Notes: generated from the letters alone by a model not told the origin. Counted from the stretch's first letter, positions 37,181 through 48,969 are shown. The stretch is 64,000 bases of DNA from Phoenix dactylifera (GCF_009389715.1 NC_052400.1:2914001-2978000); one strand, 5' to 3'. Numbers and translations: made by a program.

Positions 37181-37560
37181 AGTTTGAGTTGATCTTGTTG
37201 AATGGCGAAGAGAGTCTTGAATTTGATGTGTTGGTTGTACGTGCGCTCGCAACTGACAACGAAAAGCTGTTGCTTTTTTTTTTTTTTTTTTTTTGTCTTG
37301 ATATCTTTTTATTTTGTGCCTTTAAAGTACCCTCTCTAATGTGCCAAAAAGAAAAGGTGCTCTCTCTCTCTCTGTCTCTGTCCCTTGTGTCATTATTCGA
37401 CATAAAAACTCATAGGAAGTGGTCCATGCTGGTTTCGGATGAGCATGAAGTAATCAATCATCAGAGGAATTTCTTATGGTCCCCTGTTAGCATCTGTAAA
37501 CAACGTTAGCTATCTCGTTTTTTTTTTTAAATGCTTCTTCGGACAATTACGTGATTCTAC
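37181..37560. repeat. Direct duplication, copy 1 (380 bp)
   Basis: From AGTTTGAGTTGATC to GGACAATTACGTGATTCTAC this segment matches 38189-38600. It contains a T run, a CT repeat and GTGGTCCATGCTGGTTTCGG. I do not recognise it. It may include 3' transcribed sequence of the zinc-ribbon gene, which lies 450 bp upstream. Confidence 0.85.
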
Positions 37561-38188
37561 TAGTGAAATCATGGTCAAATCACAGGCTATACTGCTGCCT
37601 AGGGGTTAAATGTCCGAGCTAAATTGATAGCAGGAGGGAGCGTTTATTTCTCGTTGGTGGTAGAGCTGCACTGCAGCCCAAGCTGAAATCCAAATATCCT
37701 TCCCAAGATAAAAATAATAATAATAATAATTTGTATAATGTAAATGAAAAAATAGTGTAACTTTACTTGTTCTGTACTCTATTCATCCCGTCCTACTCCA
37801 AGATAAATATAGGACAGGTATAGATAATGATCTATCCGGTCTATGTCCGATCCATTGCCATCTCTGGTGCTCGGAGATGGTATCATGGACGAGTTAAAGG
37901 AAACATGAAGAATATGGAGCTCCTGCCTCTGCAACTGGTCTCATGATCAATGGCCATGCACCTCAACTTGCAGCATGTTGTTAAGCTGCAGGCTTCCTAA
38001 TACACGGGGGAACCCATTCCATAGCTGGATCATATTAGACTTGCAGCAGCGCTCATCTTTAGTAGTCTCATCAAATATTTCGATATTTTTCATCTTTGTA
38101 GAATAATTATGTACAAACTAGAAAATAAAAAAGTAAGAAAGAAAAATGCTTTAAGGTACGTTACAATGCCGTTTTTCGTAAGGCAATT

Positions 38189-38600
38189 AGTGTGAGTTGA
38201 TCCTGTTGAATGGCGAAGAGAGTCTTGAATTTTTACCCAAAAGAAGAAAAAAAAGTCTTGAATTTGATGTGCTGGTTGTACGTGCGCTTGCAACTGACAA
38301 CGAAAAGCTGTTGCTTTTTTTTTTTGTCTTGATATCTTTTTATTTTGCGACTTTAAAGTACTCTCTCTAATGTGCCAAAAAAAAAAGAGTACTCTCTCTC
38401 TCTCTCTCTCTCTCTCTGTCCCTTGTGTCATTTCGATATAAATACTCGTAGGAAGTGGTCCATGCTGGTTTCGGACGAGCATGAACTAATCATCAGAGGA
38501 ATTTCTTATGGTCCCCTGTTAGCATCTGTGAAACAACGTTTGCTATCTCGGTTTTTTTTTTTTTTGTTAAATGCTTCTTGGGACAATTACGTGATTCTAC
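38189..38600. repeat. Direct duplication, copy 2 (412 bp)
   Basis: This is the second copy of the segment at 37181-37560, about 1 kb downstream in the same orientation. It has an extra ~34 bp near 38230-38262 bounded by repeated AGTCTTGAATTT and has a longer CT run. Sequences flanking the two copies differ, so only this block was duplicated. A 2-kb stretch (36732-39124) otherwise shows no gene. Confidence 0.85.
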
Positions 38601-38765
38601 TAACCCATCCAATTGGCTTAAATATACATTCCATCCTGATCTTTTATCATGCCTTGCTAACCCATCCAACTGGCTTCTCCAAAAATTCAACGGAATCACG
38701 AATTTAGTGTTTGACGTTTTGAGATAAATCTTCTGAACACCATGAAGTTCCTCGCTCTATCTCTC

Positions 38766-38792
38766 CCTCTCTCCCTCTCTCTCTCTCTCTCT
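38766..38792. repeat. CT microsatellite
   Basis: A short, slightly interrupted CT repeat lies in noncoding sequence, similar to CT runs in the neighbouring duplicated blocks. Confidence 0.7.
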
Positions 38793-39124
38793 GTTTATCA
38801 CCCTTAAACAAGCCAAATCTCTTGGTGAGGTCATCCTAGTTGATTCACTAGTTACAACCCTTGCACCAGTACCGCTTGAGTTTTGCAACAAAAACAATAC
38901 GCACCATCATTGATCAATGGCTTTTTTATCGAAGTCCCTAATTACATATTAACATATTCTTTTCCAAGCTCCAAAATCATTCGAGATTGCAATCCACCTC
39001 CTCCTTCCGGCCACCCTCTTGCTCCCTTCCTTTGGATGCCGGCGAGCCCTTTGAGATAGTTTGATGAAGCAACCATGCAACCGTTGGACTGAGGGTGGAC
39101 GACTGATTACCTCTGGTCTTTTTC

Positions 39125-40280
39125 TGTTTTTTTTTTTGGCTAAACCGGATGTATCATCTAGTACGGGTATAGAAACAACTAAAAAAGGCGAAAAATAACA
39201 TATACTGAAACGCACTAGGCGACTCTCTCTCCTCCACCCAAAAGATATTCCTAGAGTAGTTGGCCACGTATGATGCCACCCAATCTGCAGCCTTATTGAC
39301 TTCTCTGTATACATGTCTCGTCTGAAAGACTAATTCGTTACAAACCATAGCTCGAATGTTTCTAAGCAGCAAGTGGTAGTCGCCCACACCGCCCGAGCTC
39401 TGCTGTATCCACCCAATAACCATCGCTGAATCACCCTCAAGCAGGATAGTTCTAGCTTGCAGTGCCCGCCGAGCATAACCCAAGTCGGCCCAAGCCGCCC
39501 TCAGCTTAGCCCTCGGAACCGAGGTGTCGAAGATCTAGTAGGCCGTAGCCGCAACCATCCTAAAGTCCGGACCTCTAATAATAAAGCCATCACCTCCTCT
39601 CACTGTCTAGGCACCTGCATGAAAGACACCACATGGCACCAAACTTCGAGAGGAATCATAGCAAGCCTCCAAACCCTCTTCGCATGCTGGCACTAGAACA
39701 GGGCGTGGTCCACAGACTTATCCACTGGCACTCGGGACACTGTGGGTGATTGCCCAATCCCCTCTCACACAGCACAAGTCTCATCAGGAGAAAGCTCCAA
39801 GCAAGACCTTCTAGAGGAATAAGGCCACCTCGAGTGCTAGCCGAACCGCCAAATCGATCTACAATCCGGTCCCAGATGCTGCTCGCTCTAGAGGATGATG
39901 TAGACATCACCCACCCTGACCCTGGATCTGCATGTCGTACTCCACACCCTGACATGTGGACTGGCACATCCCGGGACTGGCAACGATCGGATCCTCTCCT
40001 CGAGCTGATCACCAACCAGCTGGCAAAGCCAGATGGTATCCCACCCTGCCCCATTGGGATGAAGAAGACCGTAGACCCGAAGTCCCTCACGGGCCTCAAC
40101 ATTGACTATGGTCGTCCAATGCCTCAACGGGAGGTACAACTTCTATCCATGCACTTCATATTAGCCTAGAGTTTGCTCTAAGCAATATAGCAAACTCTAT
40201 CCACCCTACCACGTCAATCCCTCGAGCCACTAGGAAACGATAAACCCCATGCACAATCACATGAGGAGAGTTGGCATTAT
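39125..40280 (-). mobile_element. 5'-truncated, decayed L1-type LINE copy
   Basis: On the minus strand, fragments match the C-terminal part of the full LINE at 43620-48680. They run from about 40270 (IVHGVYRFLVARGIDVVG) through IRSLPVPGC and the zinc-binding segment to the RNase H part (LEGDSAMVIGWIQQ, HVYREVNKAADWVASYVA) and the shared end FYTRTR. Several frameshifts separate them. A T run at about 39127-39139 on the plus strand is the poly-A tail. The 5' end falls within ORF2, as is usual for LINE insertion. No target duplication was found. Confidence 0.85.
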
Positions 40281-41416
40281 ATACTAGAATAGATGAAAAA
40301 GACTAATTGATGATACAAAGATAAACACTTGGCGTAACATATCAAATTGGTCGCCATGAAAAGAGAGGTTAGTTTATATGAAGTTAGGATAACCACAATT
40401 GATCTTTGATCTCACATCAAGAGTAAAGACCATTTAAGAATACTTATTCATTAACTTCTATTTTTTCCATCCTTTTCCCTGGATTCAAGCTATATATATC
40501 TTAAGACAGCATTTGAAATAACTAAATAGCATTAAACTTGATTCCAACCAGGTTGTTCAAAACTAATCAATTTTAATTCCTGTTCAACACAAAGTTATAA
40601 AGCTGGCCATAGATGCTTTATCTACGGGAAAAGAGAATACATCTATGCCAGATTATCAATAATTGAAACCCTTCAACAAAAACAGACCATTCAAAAACTT
40701 GGAAAGCAAATCTAAACATACATGCAAAGAAACAAGCGAAACATGTTCAACAAGAAGAAATGTCTAAATTCTACCTCACTAAAGAATGGATTAGACCGCC
40801 TAGAAACATTGATCTACAATGTTAGTGTTGTGAGCAATAATGTCCTCATCCTGCAGATTGTTTTTTTTTTCTTTTTTGATTGGTTTTAAAATGTTAGCCC
40901 TCATGTTATCCCACACACTACATGTTCCTCATAAGGTAATGCTACTCCAAGAAACTATATTGCATTTGTGATTGGTGACCGTTATCCTGGGGGAGATCAC
41001 AACATCTAAAAGCACCCTTTGTTTCCAGGGAGGGAAAACTACCAGGTGTCTTTGATTACTAGGTCCAGGTACTTTGACATGCACCACCCTGAGACCTGAA
41101 CCTCATACCTCTTGGTATCACCTAGTTCACAACATTTAGATCAAGAAATATTATCTACCGCAACAAGCTATTCCACCCAACTCAGCAAGTAGTATTTAAT
41201 AGAAACCTTGCAGCAGGTGTAATCACAAAATGAACATAAAATCGCAGACGAGAAGTGTCAAATATAAATTCAATCCTTCAAAAAACCGAAATACCAGTGT
41301 CATGATTCCTCCACTACAAGTAAATGCCTTCTTCAATTATGAAAAAGATGGATCTAAAGTTAAGTTACCTGCCTTCAACAAAAACAGACAACAGTAAAAC
41401 CTCTGAAGTGAAAAGT
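40281..41416. other. Intergenic region left of RPL7 (includes its 3' UTR)
   Basis: AT-rich noncoding sequence. The right-hand part should be the 3' untranslated region of the minus-strand RPL7 gene. I recognise no gene or repeat here. Confidence 0.5.
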
Positions 41417-42734
41417 CTAATTCATCCTTCTGATGAGCTCATTAATGTAGTCCTCGCGGTTTCCTGCATCCCCTCCTTCAACATAGTGCTTCCTCTTCTT
41501 CTTCAGGCCACTCAATGGTGCCTTAAGCTTGAATGGCCACAAGAAGTTGTTTGCTTCCTTGAAGTGTGGCCCCACAGTCATGATTTCATGAACGAGATCC
41601 TCAATGCAGATAATCCCATACTTCCCTAGGCCCTGCAATTCAACAATAACAAATTACTAATGACAAACAAGAGCCTAAAAGCACATAAGCTGAACAATTA
41701 ACATCACTTGCATCCAAAAAAAAAAAGATAAGAATCTCCAACAGCACAATACCTGTTCTATGATTGAGTTATCTGTCAGAGGAATCCTCTGCTTGTTCAA
41801 CTTCCCATATCCCCTCTTGTATATCAACTCCCTGACACTCTTCAAATTAGGGTACCTAAAAACATCATATTTTCCCCAGTTTTTAGCACACTACCGCATG
41901 CATGATCAAATCCTTATAGTGAAAAACTAAGTGGAAAACCATGACAAGATTTAGTACCCATATGTCACATATGGCTCGACCCGACGCAACATGTTTATCG
42001 TGGCCTTGTTAACTTTCAAGAACACACCGTTAAATATCTACAAACAAATTGGGCAACACTTCATTAACCAAGCAGAACAAAGCCAAACAAAATGTAAGCT
42101 TTAAACAAAATAACAACGAAACGATTGATAGAATGCATGCTTGCCTGCCTAAGCCTCAAGAGCTGCAAAATCTTTCGGGTTTTCGGGTGCATGGCATTGA
42201 TACTACATAATAAGATCAAAAGCAAACAGAGAGTAAAAAATCCAATTAAGAACAAATAAACAACCAAGCGATCAAATACCACAGATGAGTAGCAACTTAA
42301 GGGTCCAAAATACTAGAGAAAAAAGGGAGAAAATCGAATTTTGGACTTACCCACGGATTCGGATGATAAAGAGAAGCTTGGGTTCGGGGCTGACGTAGAA
42401 CCCTCCCTTCAACCTCGCCTCGCGTTTCAGGCGGATGAGCTCCTTCTCCTAATAAACAATACCCATTTCTCACCAATCAGTCAAAAAAACAAACAAAAAA
42501 AAAATCGAAGCTTGAGAGATAAAAGAGAAAGAAAAGTATTTGGCGTTGCAGCACCTGGGATTCGTAATCCTTGGCGTATTGCTGCGCTCTGGGGAAGATA
42601 ACCTTGCGGTTTTCGCGGTCCTTCTTCTTACTGGCCTCGAGCGCCGTCTTCTTCGCCAGCGCCCACTCCTCCTCCCTCTTTCTCTTCTTCAGCACCGACT
42701 CCGGTATCACCGCCTTCGCCTCTCCCTCCGCCAT
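41417..42734 (-). CDS. RPL7: 60S ribosomal protein L7 (uL30)
   Basis: Six exons on the minus strand: 42734-42555, 42448-42351, 42202-42145, 42037-41958, 41855-41753 and 41632-41417, giving 244 residues, normal for eukaryotic L7. The N-terminus [20 protein letters not shown] is the basic eukaryotic extension. The L30-like fold follows, with [69 protein letters not shown] and [17 protein letters not shown]. The end is [19 protein letters not shown]. It is a cytosolic large-subunit protein that binds rRNA. Intron 3 (42144-42038) begins CAG|GCAAG, a GC-AG intron; the others are GT-AG. A telo box lies upstream. Confidence 0.97.
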
Positions 42735-42828
42735 CTCCCTCTTCGTCCCTCCGCGGAATCCCTAGCAGAGAAAGGGAATCGTAGAATCAAATTGGGGCAA
42801 GATCTTGGAGAAAAAAAAAAAAAAAAAA

Positions 42829-42838
42829 AAAACCCTAG
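42829..42838 (-). promoter_or_regulatory. Telo-box motif upstream of RPL7
   Basis: AAACCCTAG lies about 95 bp before the RPL7 start codon, after a run of about 20 A. The AAACCCTA telo box is a known promoter element of plant ribosomal-protein genes. Role here is inferred from position. Confidence 0.5.
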
Positions 42839-42839
42839 A

Positions 42840-43619
42840 TCCGGATCCGGACGTTTACCTTCTTTGGATCGGAAATGGCGACGGGGTTCGAGGGAGGAGG
42901 GGCGCGGGGGCAGATGGACGAGGTTTTAAGGATTTCTGGGAGCGAAGACCCAGGGATTCCGACGGTCGTGATACCGCATGGGTGTCAAACAAGATCTGGA
43001 CCGTAGAACCATATTTGTTTGCGGTGTTCGTAGGAACACAGATAAGCTAACGTATTCAACGGCTTCCATGATTCCATCTCCAGATCCTGGCCGTCCGAAT
43101 ATGCTAATACTCGTGCAAGATCACAACGTGCTATCTTACGACAGCATCCCAGCACAGTACCGGAGCCCGGGTTGTCCTGGGCCAGTATTTCGGGCCAGGC
43201 CTTGTTACAGCTTAAGGTTTTCTGGGCCTATAATTTTGGGCCAGGCCCTGGTTACTGTTGCCTAACAAAGCTCCGCTTGGCCTAGCATGTTTAGATTTGA
43301 TGGCTTATTGGGTCGTCCATCTGCCATGATTCATGCTCTGAGATGAGTGGGACGACATCCACGGTTGGTCGGCCTTGAGATTCACAAGCCACAGATGATG
43401 CAGGTTAATTGTTGGTGCGATCGTCTGCCGTGTAGGAATCTCAAAGCTGAAACTTGAAAACTCTTATTCCTGCACATGCGCGGAGGCAGCTGAGGTAACT
43501 AACATTGGGATCATAGTTGTATCAAAAATTATTAAGTGGGTCAGGTCCACCGTCGATCTAGGATAAAATAAATCTACTCAAAATCCATCAACAGTGATTT
43601 GGTCCTATTTGGCTAAGCT
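42840..43619. other. Promoter side of RPL7 and intergenic region
   Basis: This holds the remainder of the RPL7 upstream region, then a short GC-rich stretch with repeated GGGCC(A/T) text near 43150-43260. No gene was recognised before the LINE tail at 43620. Confidence 0.4.
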
Positions 43620-43646
43620 TTTTTTTTTTTGCTTAAAACAGGTGCA

Positions 43647-46600
43647 TCAAACAGTACGTGTATGAATACACCCAATAAGATCAAAATACAGTAACTCACG
43701 GAGTGCCAATGGCAACTCCCCCTCACCCGACCAAAGAGCATACCCCAAATGGTGGGCCACGTAGGCAGCTACCCAATCCGCCGCCCCGTTGGCCTCCCTG
43801 AATACATGCTTGGCCTGGATGGCCATCCCATCTCTCATCATCACCATGATATCACGGATCAAGGGGTGGTCTGTGCCCTCACCCCTTAATCCCCTCTGAA
43901 TCCACCCGATGACAGTGGCCGAGTCACCCTCCAATATAATCGAGCTGGCCCGCAACACCATCCGTGCATGACGAAGGCCTGCCCAGGCTGCCCGCAGCTC
44001 TGCTCCGGGGACCGATGTATCAAACAACTGGCAGCCACCTGCGGCTACCGCCCTCGCATACAAGTCTCGTATGACAAAACCTGCACCGCCACGCATGCCG
44101 TCATCCCAAACCGACCCATCAAAGTTAACCTTGAGGAAACTCGGGGGTGGGGGCTCCCAGGTGAAAAACACCATCCGAGGAGCTGCCGAAGCAAGAGGGG
44201 AACCCCAGGTGTCCCAAGCTATCAAAGGTCTATCTGTAGGTAGGGTAGGCCTAATCTCTGTGGCCTGTGCCCGCGCAAGCTCTGCCACAAACCTCGGTGA
44301 CATCCTGCGCTCGCCAAGAGTACGGGCGTTCCTAGCCAACCAAATCTGATATGCTGTGCAAGTCGCTCTGATACCCTCATCGCGAGTCTGTGAACTGGCT
44401 AACCACTGACGCATCACCCTGAGAAACTGTAGTCGCGCACTCCGCGCTCCCTGCGGGATCCCAGTCCACTGCCATGTCGCCCTCGCCCATGTACACTGGA
44501 AGAGCACATGGTCCACTGACTCCTCAGCTCCACACGTCTCGCACTCTGCTGGGACCGCCCAGCCACGCCTGCTCAGCTCTGCTCTCGTCGGAAGGCGGTC
44601 CCAGCATATCTTCCATAGGAAGAGAGCTACCCTCGGGTGAAGGCCCGACCTCCAAGTCCAGATACAGTCCGGCCCCGGCTCGTGCTCCGTCTGAATAATG
44701 CGGGAGAGATCTCCTAATCTGACACTGGCCCGGCTCGAGGTGCCCCACACCCTGACGTCCGGCCCCCCACAACCGGGTAACGGAAGGGACCGGATCCTCG
44801 CAACTAGGTGCGCCCCAAACACCAACCTGAGTCTGGCCTCATCCCACTCTGCCCCTCCTGGGGCTAGGAGGTCACACACCCGTAGCCCCTCCACTGCCGC
44901 GGTGTCAACCATAGTCGGCCAGCAACTCAGGGGAAGGGAGTCCACCCATGAATCGCCGGTCACATCAATAGTCTGGCCGTCTCCAATCAAATACCTGGTA
45001 TGCGCCAATACAGATGGCATGTACCTCCTGATCTCACGCCACATGAAGGAGACTCGACGCCCCCCCCCCCCCGACCATATCTAGCTGCCATCACCTGACT
45101 CCAGAGGCCATGTGGCTCTAACAAGAACCGGGCCGCGTGCCGAGCAATGAGCGCCTCGCGCCTTACTATGAGGGACTGCACCCCCAAGCCACCCTCGCCG
45201 GTAGGAAGGCACACATGCTCCCATGCCACCAGGTGCACTCCGTGACCTCCATCGTATGACCCCCACAAGAAGCTCCGAAGAAGGCGCTCGATCCTCAACA
45301 GAATCGTCTTCGGAACCACTGTGTTGGCCATGAGATACACCGGTATGGATCCTAGCACCGCTCTAACCAATGTCACTCTCCCCATCATGGATAGGGAGGA
45401 TGCCCTCCATCCCTCCAACCTGCTCTGGACACGCTGCACCAAACCCGAGCACTCCGCCACCCGTAGTCTCCGGCCAGTAATAGGAACACCTAGGTAGGTG
45501 AGCGCCCCCTCCTGCTCTGGTATCTGCAGTATCCCTCTGATCTCCTGTCTGACTCTGCTCACCGTGCTGGGGCTGAAAGAAATGGTAGACTTAAGCAAAT
45601 TCACTCTCTGGCCGGATGCTGCGCAATAGTCTGCCACCACCCTGCGGAGGACCCGAGCGTCTGAAGTCCGAGCCCTGGTCAAAAGAAGACAGTCATCAGC
45701 AAAAAGTAAATGGGAGATAGGTCGAGCCCCCGGGGCTGGGATATAGGCCTCCAGCTCCCGGCTAGCGCACACCCTCTCCAAAGACCGAGACAAGATATCA
45801 GCACAGATAATAAACAAGTAAGGGGATAAGGGACATCCCTGTCGTAATCCTAAGGTGGACTCAAAGAAGGATGACTGTGTGCCGTTGACCAAGATAGAAA
45901 ATATTGGCCCACGGACACACCCCATCACCCAGTCAATCCACTGCCTCGGGAAGCCGTAAGCCTCCAAAGCCCGCTGAAGAAACTGCCACCTCATCCTGTC
46001 ATAAGCCCGCTCCATATCCAGCTTGACTGCCATCAGGCTGTGCCGCTTCGAAGCCCGCTGAAGATCCCACATCATTTTCTGGGCCAACATAACATTGTGA
46101 GAAATATTTCTGCCAGCCACAAAAGCCCCCTGCTCCTGGCTAATGATGTCAGGTAAGAGGGGCTTCATCCTGCCCACCATAATTCTTGCCACAACCTTAT
46201 ATAAGGTTGTACACAAACTGATAGGACGAAAATGACTGGGCTCGGTCGTGTCCTGACGCTTAGGAATAAGCGTGATGAAGGTAGCCTTCCAGGCCACAGG
46301 CATGGCTGCCTGGGTAAAGAAGCACTGGATGGCCTCCACCACCGCTGGTCGGATAATACTCCAGTACTGCCGAAAGAAAAAAGGAGGAAAACCATCAGGT
46401 CCAGGGGCCTTGTCCGGAGTCAAGGCCCAGACTGCCTCCTGTACCTCCAGAGCCGACACCGGCCGGATCAAGGATACACGCTCAGTGTCACGAATACCCA
46501 CATCCACCCTGAGAGGGCGGTCCCCATCACTGGTCTCCTCATCCTCCGTCCATCTAGTACGGAAAAAGTCGAGTAAGACCTGACGGACGGCAGGCTTGCT

Positions 46601-47773
46601 CTCCACTCGATGTCCGGACCCATCTCGCAGTGTGTGAATCATGCTCCTCCGTCTCCGTATAACCGTAGTCCGATGGAAGAACCTAGTATTACGATCCCCC
46701 TCGCTTACCCACTGCACCCGGGATTTCTGACGCCAGAAAATCTCATGCTGACGTAACAACGAGTGGTGAGTCGCAAGCAGTCCCCGGAGATCCGCCAGAT
46801 CATCCTCTGGGAGCATACCCCCTAGGTCTTCCTTCCTTTGCAACTCAACGATCGAGGCCTCTACGCCCTCCAATCGCCGAAAAATATTACCCACAACCTC
46901 ACGGTTCCACCGGCGAAGACGCCTTTTAGTCAACTCAAGTTTTCGTGAGACCCGTTGCATGGCATCGCCATGCACCGGGACCCGCCATGCATCGCGGACA
47001 ATATCCCAAGACTGGGGGTATGACAGCCAAATCTTCTCAAAGCGGAAGGGGCTGTGATGCGTAAGACCCGATGAGGTGGAGAGTAGCAAGGGGCAATGGT
47101 CCGAGGCGATACGAGGCAGGTGGCTGACCCGACCAGAGGGAAATCGGATGATCCAATCAGGGGATGCAAAAGCCCTGTCCAATCGTTCCCAAACCCTAGC
47201 ACCGCCCAGCTGATTATTACACCAGGTAAAACGTGGACCGGCAAAGCCTAAGTCTACCAGGCTGTTCCGCGACACAAAGTCATGGAACTCCCTCCTGTCC
47301 ACTCGATCCGTAAAAGCAGCGCCCCCTCGCTTCTCATCCTCACTCAGAATACAGTTGAAGTCACCAATCACTACCGTCGGGATGCCCTGGGCGATCAGAC
47401 TGGTGATCTCCTGCCAAAGGACTCTCCTAACCCGGTGGTCCGTGCTCGCGTATACACCGCAGAGTACCCATGGAGCAGCGTCGGGTCTAGACATGACCAT
47501 GATTACTTGTTGAGAGCAGTTGTGGAAGACATCGATCGTCGCCACACCCCGCCTCCACAGAACCAAAATCCCTCCCGACAACCCCTGGGAGTCAACTGCA
47601 TAGGTCTCCCAATCCCTCTCCATACGCCGCCTCAATCGGCTAAGCCCCTCACCAGATAATCGGGTCTCACAAAGGAAACAGATATCCGGACAGTGGATCT
47701 GCACCAATCGTTTAAACGAAGACATGAAGGACGGCTTGGCCGCCCCCCTACAATTCCAAGAAAGAATCATCAT
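43647..47773 (-). pseudogene. LINE ORF2 (endonuclease-RT-RNase H), broken by a homopolymer frameshift
   Basis: Two overlapping frames make up ORF2. The first (47773-44987, 928 codons) starts MMILSWNCRGAAKPSF. It has the apurinic-type endonuclease (VIGDFNCILSEDEKRGG, ASDHCPLLLS), then reverse transcriptase motifs (LIPKRQDTTEPSHFRPISLC, DMERAYDRMRW, RQGCPLSPYLF) and the FADD catalytic motif near residue 691. The second (to 43647) carries the zinc-binding domain (LFLWKICWDRLPTRAELSRR, CETCGAEESVDHVLFQC) and RNase H (VNFDGSVWDDG, AELRAAW, LEGDSATVIGWIQ, EANGAADWVAAYV). They are out of frame at a run of 13 C (45060-45072), the only lesion I found. This may be a real mutation or a sequencing error. 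Confidence 0.88.
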
Positions 47774-48582
47774 GGATCACAGTCCACATAGTCGGCCTCA
47801 GACTCATCCTCTCCTAGAGTCGCGTGGTCATCCTCAGGCTCGGCGCCCAGGTGGCCGCGCTCCTCCTCCACTCCACCAGGTACGGCTCCGAGCCCCATAA
47901 CAACTGCCCTGACCCGCTGGGCAGCGGTAGAGTGGTCCATCCCCACTCCTGATGTCAGTGCAGCGGCCATGCTCCCCTCCAAGTGTGGGGAGGGGTGGCC
48001 CCCCACCAAACACCTACCTGGGGTAGCATCCTCCAACACACCTGCAGTCAGGACAGGAGGGCCAAAGCGAAAAACCCCCTCCGGCCCGCTCCCGGAACCC
48101 CCATGAGCATCCCATAGCCGAGACCCACTCGGCATACCCACTGTGGGGGGATCCTGACCTCCGACCTGAGGGAACCCCAAACCAGCCGCCAACTCCTGAC
48201 AGGGTGGGCTATACCGAAAAGGGCCTGTCATAGGGCCTCCATCCCAGGTCGGCTCCTCCTGGGCCAGAGGATCCGGCTCATGCCTGTCCCCTGGGCCAGA
48301 GACTCGTTGGGCGCACGGACTGCACGTCATGTCCTGAGACCCCCCACCAGCCTGGGCCTGGGGTGCACGGGCCCGCGGGCCTGCCCCCTGGCCCGGAAGC
48401 ATCAGGGCCTGCGGCCCCACTGCAGGATGGGCCGGCGGGCCCTGCACAGCTGAGGCTCCCGCGCCCCAATCACAGGCCGCAGCCCCTCCATCGGGCCCGC
48501 TCGCGACAGGGCGCGCGGGGGGCACGGGCCCGCTCGCGACGGAGGGCGCAGATCCGCTCGCGACAGGGGCCGCGGTGGGCAT
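47770..48582 (-). CDS. LINE ORF1 C-terminal part (5'-truncated)
   Basis: The open frame runs without a stop from the element's 5' edge near 48680 to 47770; the first ATG inside it is at 48582, giving 270 residues. The product is Pro/Gly/Ala-rich with repeated ASGP-type text near the start and an acidic end (EDDHATLGEDESEADYVDC). No RNA-recognition or CCHC zinc-knuckle domain is present; these would lie in the missing N-terminal part. The stop TGA overlaps the ORF2 start in ATGA. I infer the C-terminal tail of a plant L1 ORF1 protein. Confidence 0.6.
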   Translation of the reverse strand: MPTAAPVASGSAPSVASGPVPPARPVASGPDGGAAACDWGAGASAVQGPPAHPAVGPQALMLPGQGAGPRARAPQAQAGGGSQDMTCSPCAQRVSGPGDRHEPDPLAQEEPTWDGGPMTGPFRYSPPCQELAAGLGFPQVGGQDPPTVGMPSGSRLWDAHGGSGSGPEGVFRFGPPVLTAGVLEDATPGRCLVGGHPSPHLEGSMAAALTSGVGMDHSTAAQRVRAVVMGLGAVPGGVEEERGHLGAEPEDDHATLGEDESEADYVDCDP

Positions 48583-48680
48583 GGGCCCGCTCGCGACGGA
48601 GGGCGCGGACCCGATCGCTCCAGGGAGCGCGGACCCGCTCGCGACAGGGGCCGAGTGGGCACGGGCCCGCTCGCGACGGA
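48490..48680. repeat. GC-rich tandem repeats at LINE 5' edge
   Basis: GGGCCCGCTCGCGACGGAGGG and related units (CCGCTCGCGACAGGGGCCG) recur about six times at spacings of roughly 30-60 bp. They encode the ASGP-type repeats of ORF1 on the minus strand. Confidence 0.8.
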
Positions 48681-48969
48681 AAGTACTTCTAACCCTTCAA
48701 AAATATTTTAGATATTTATAATAGTATTTAGTAAAAAAAAATAAAAGTTGTTTTTATTTTGCTAGAAAACTAATAATGTCTATTTTGGAAAGCTCTAAAA
48801 TAGAGCTTATTTGGAAAAATACTTTTTGGAAAAACTATTTTAGCTATATAATTTTTGTAAACTAAAATATTTATAATAAAATTATATAATTATATGAGTG
48901 TTTTTTTGAAACATAAGGTATGAAAAAAAAAAATCGTTGCTATAATAAATTTGATTGGTCTACCATTTG
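48681..48969. other. AT-rich spacer between LINE and Copia element
   Basis: AT-rich sequence with no gene. The last ~37 bp (from 48933) match 56670-56705, the corresponding part of the second UGT repeat unit, and carry the Copia target site ATTTG. Confidence 0.7.

Larger units (their letters stand above)
43620..48680 (-). mobile_element. Near-complete L1-type non-LTR retrotransposon (LINE)
   Basis: A GC-rich 5.06-kb block in AT-rich DNA. On the minus strand it carries the C-terminal part of ORF1, a nearly full ORF2 and a short 3' tail ending in poly-A (T run at 43620-43631 on the plus strand). ORF2 has endonuclease, reverse transcriptase, zinc-binding and RNase H parts, the layout of plant L1 elements. 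The 5' end is cut within ORF1 near 48680, where composition changes abruptly. I found no clear target duplication. Two other copies of the family lie at 39125-40280 and about 62800-62895. Confidence 0.92.

Noticed and set aside
43960-44700. Plus-strand frames of 74-92 codons opposite the LINE
   Set aside because: Antisense shadows of the RNase H and zinc-binding parts of ORF2.
48278-48692. GC-rich frames on both strands near the LINE 5' edge
   Set aside because: Shadows of the tandem ASGP-coding repeats of LINE ORF1.
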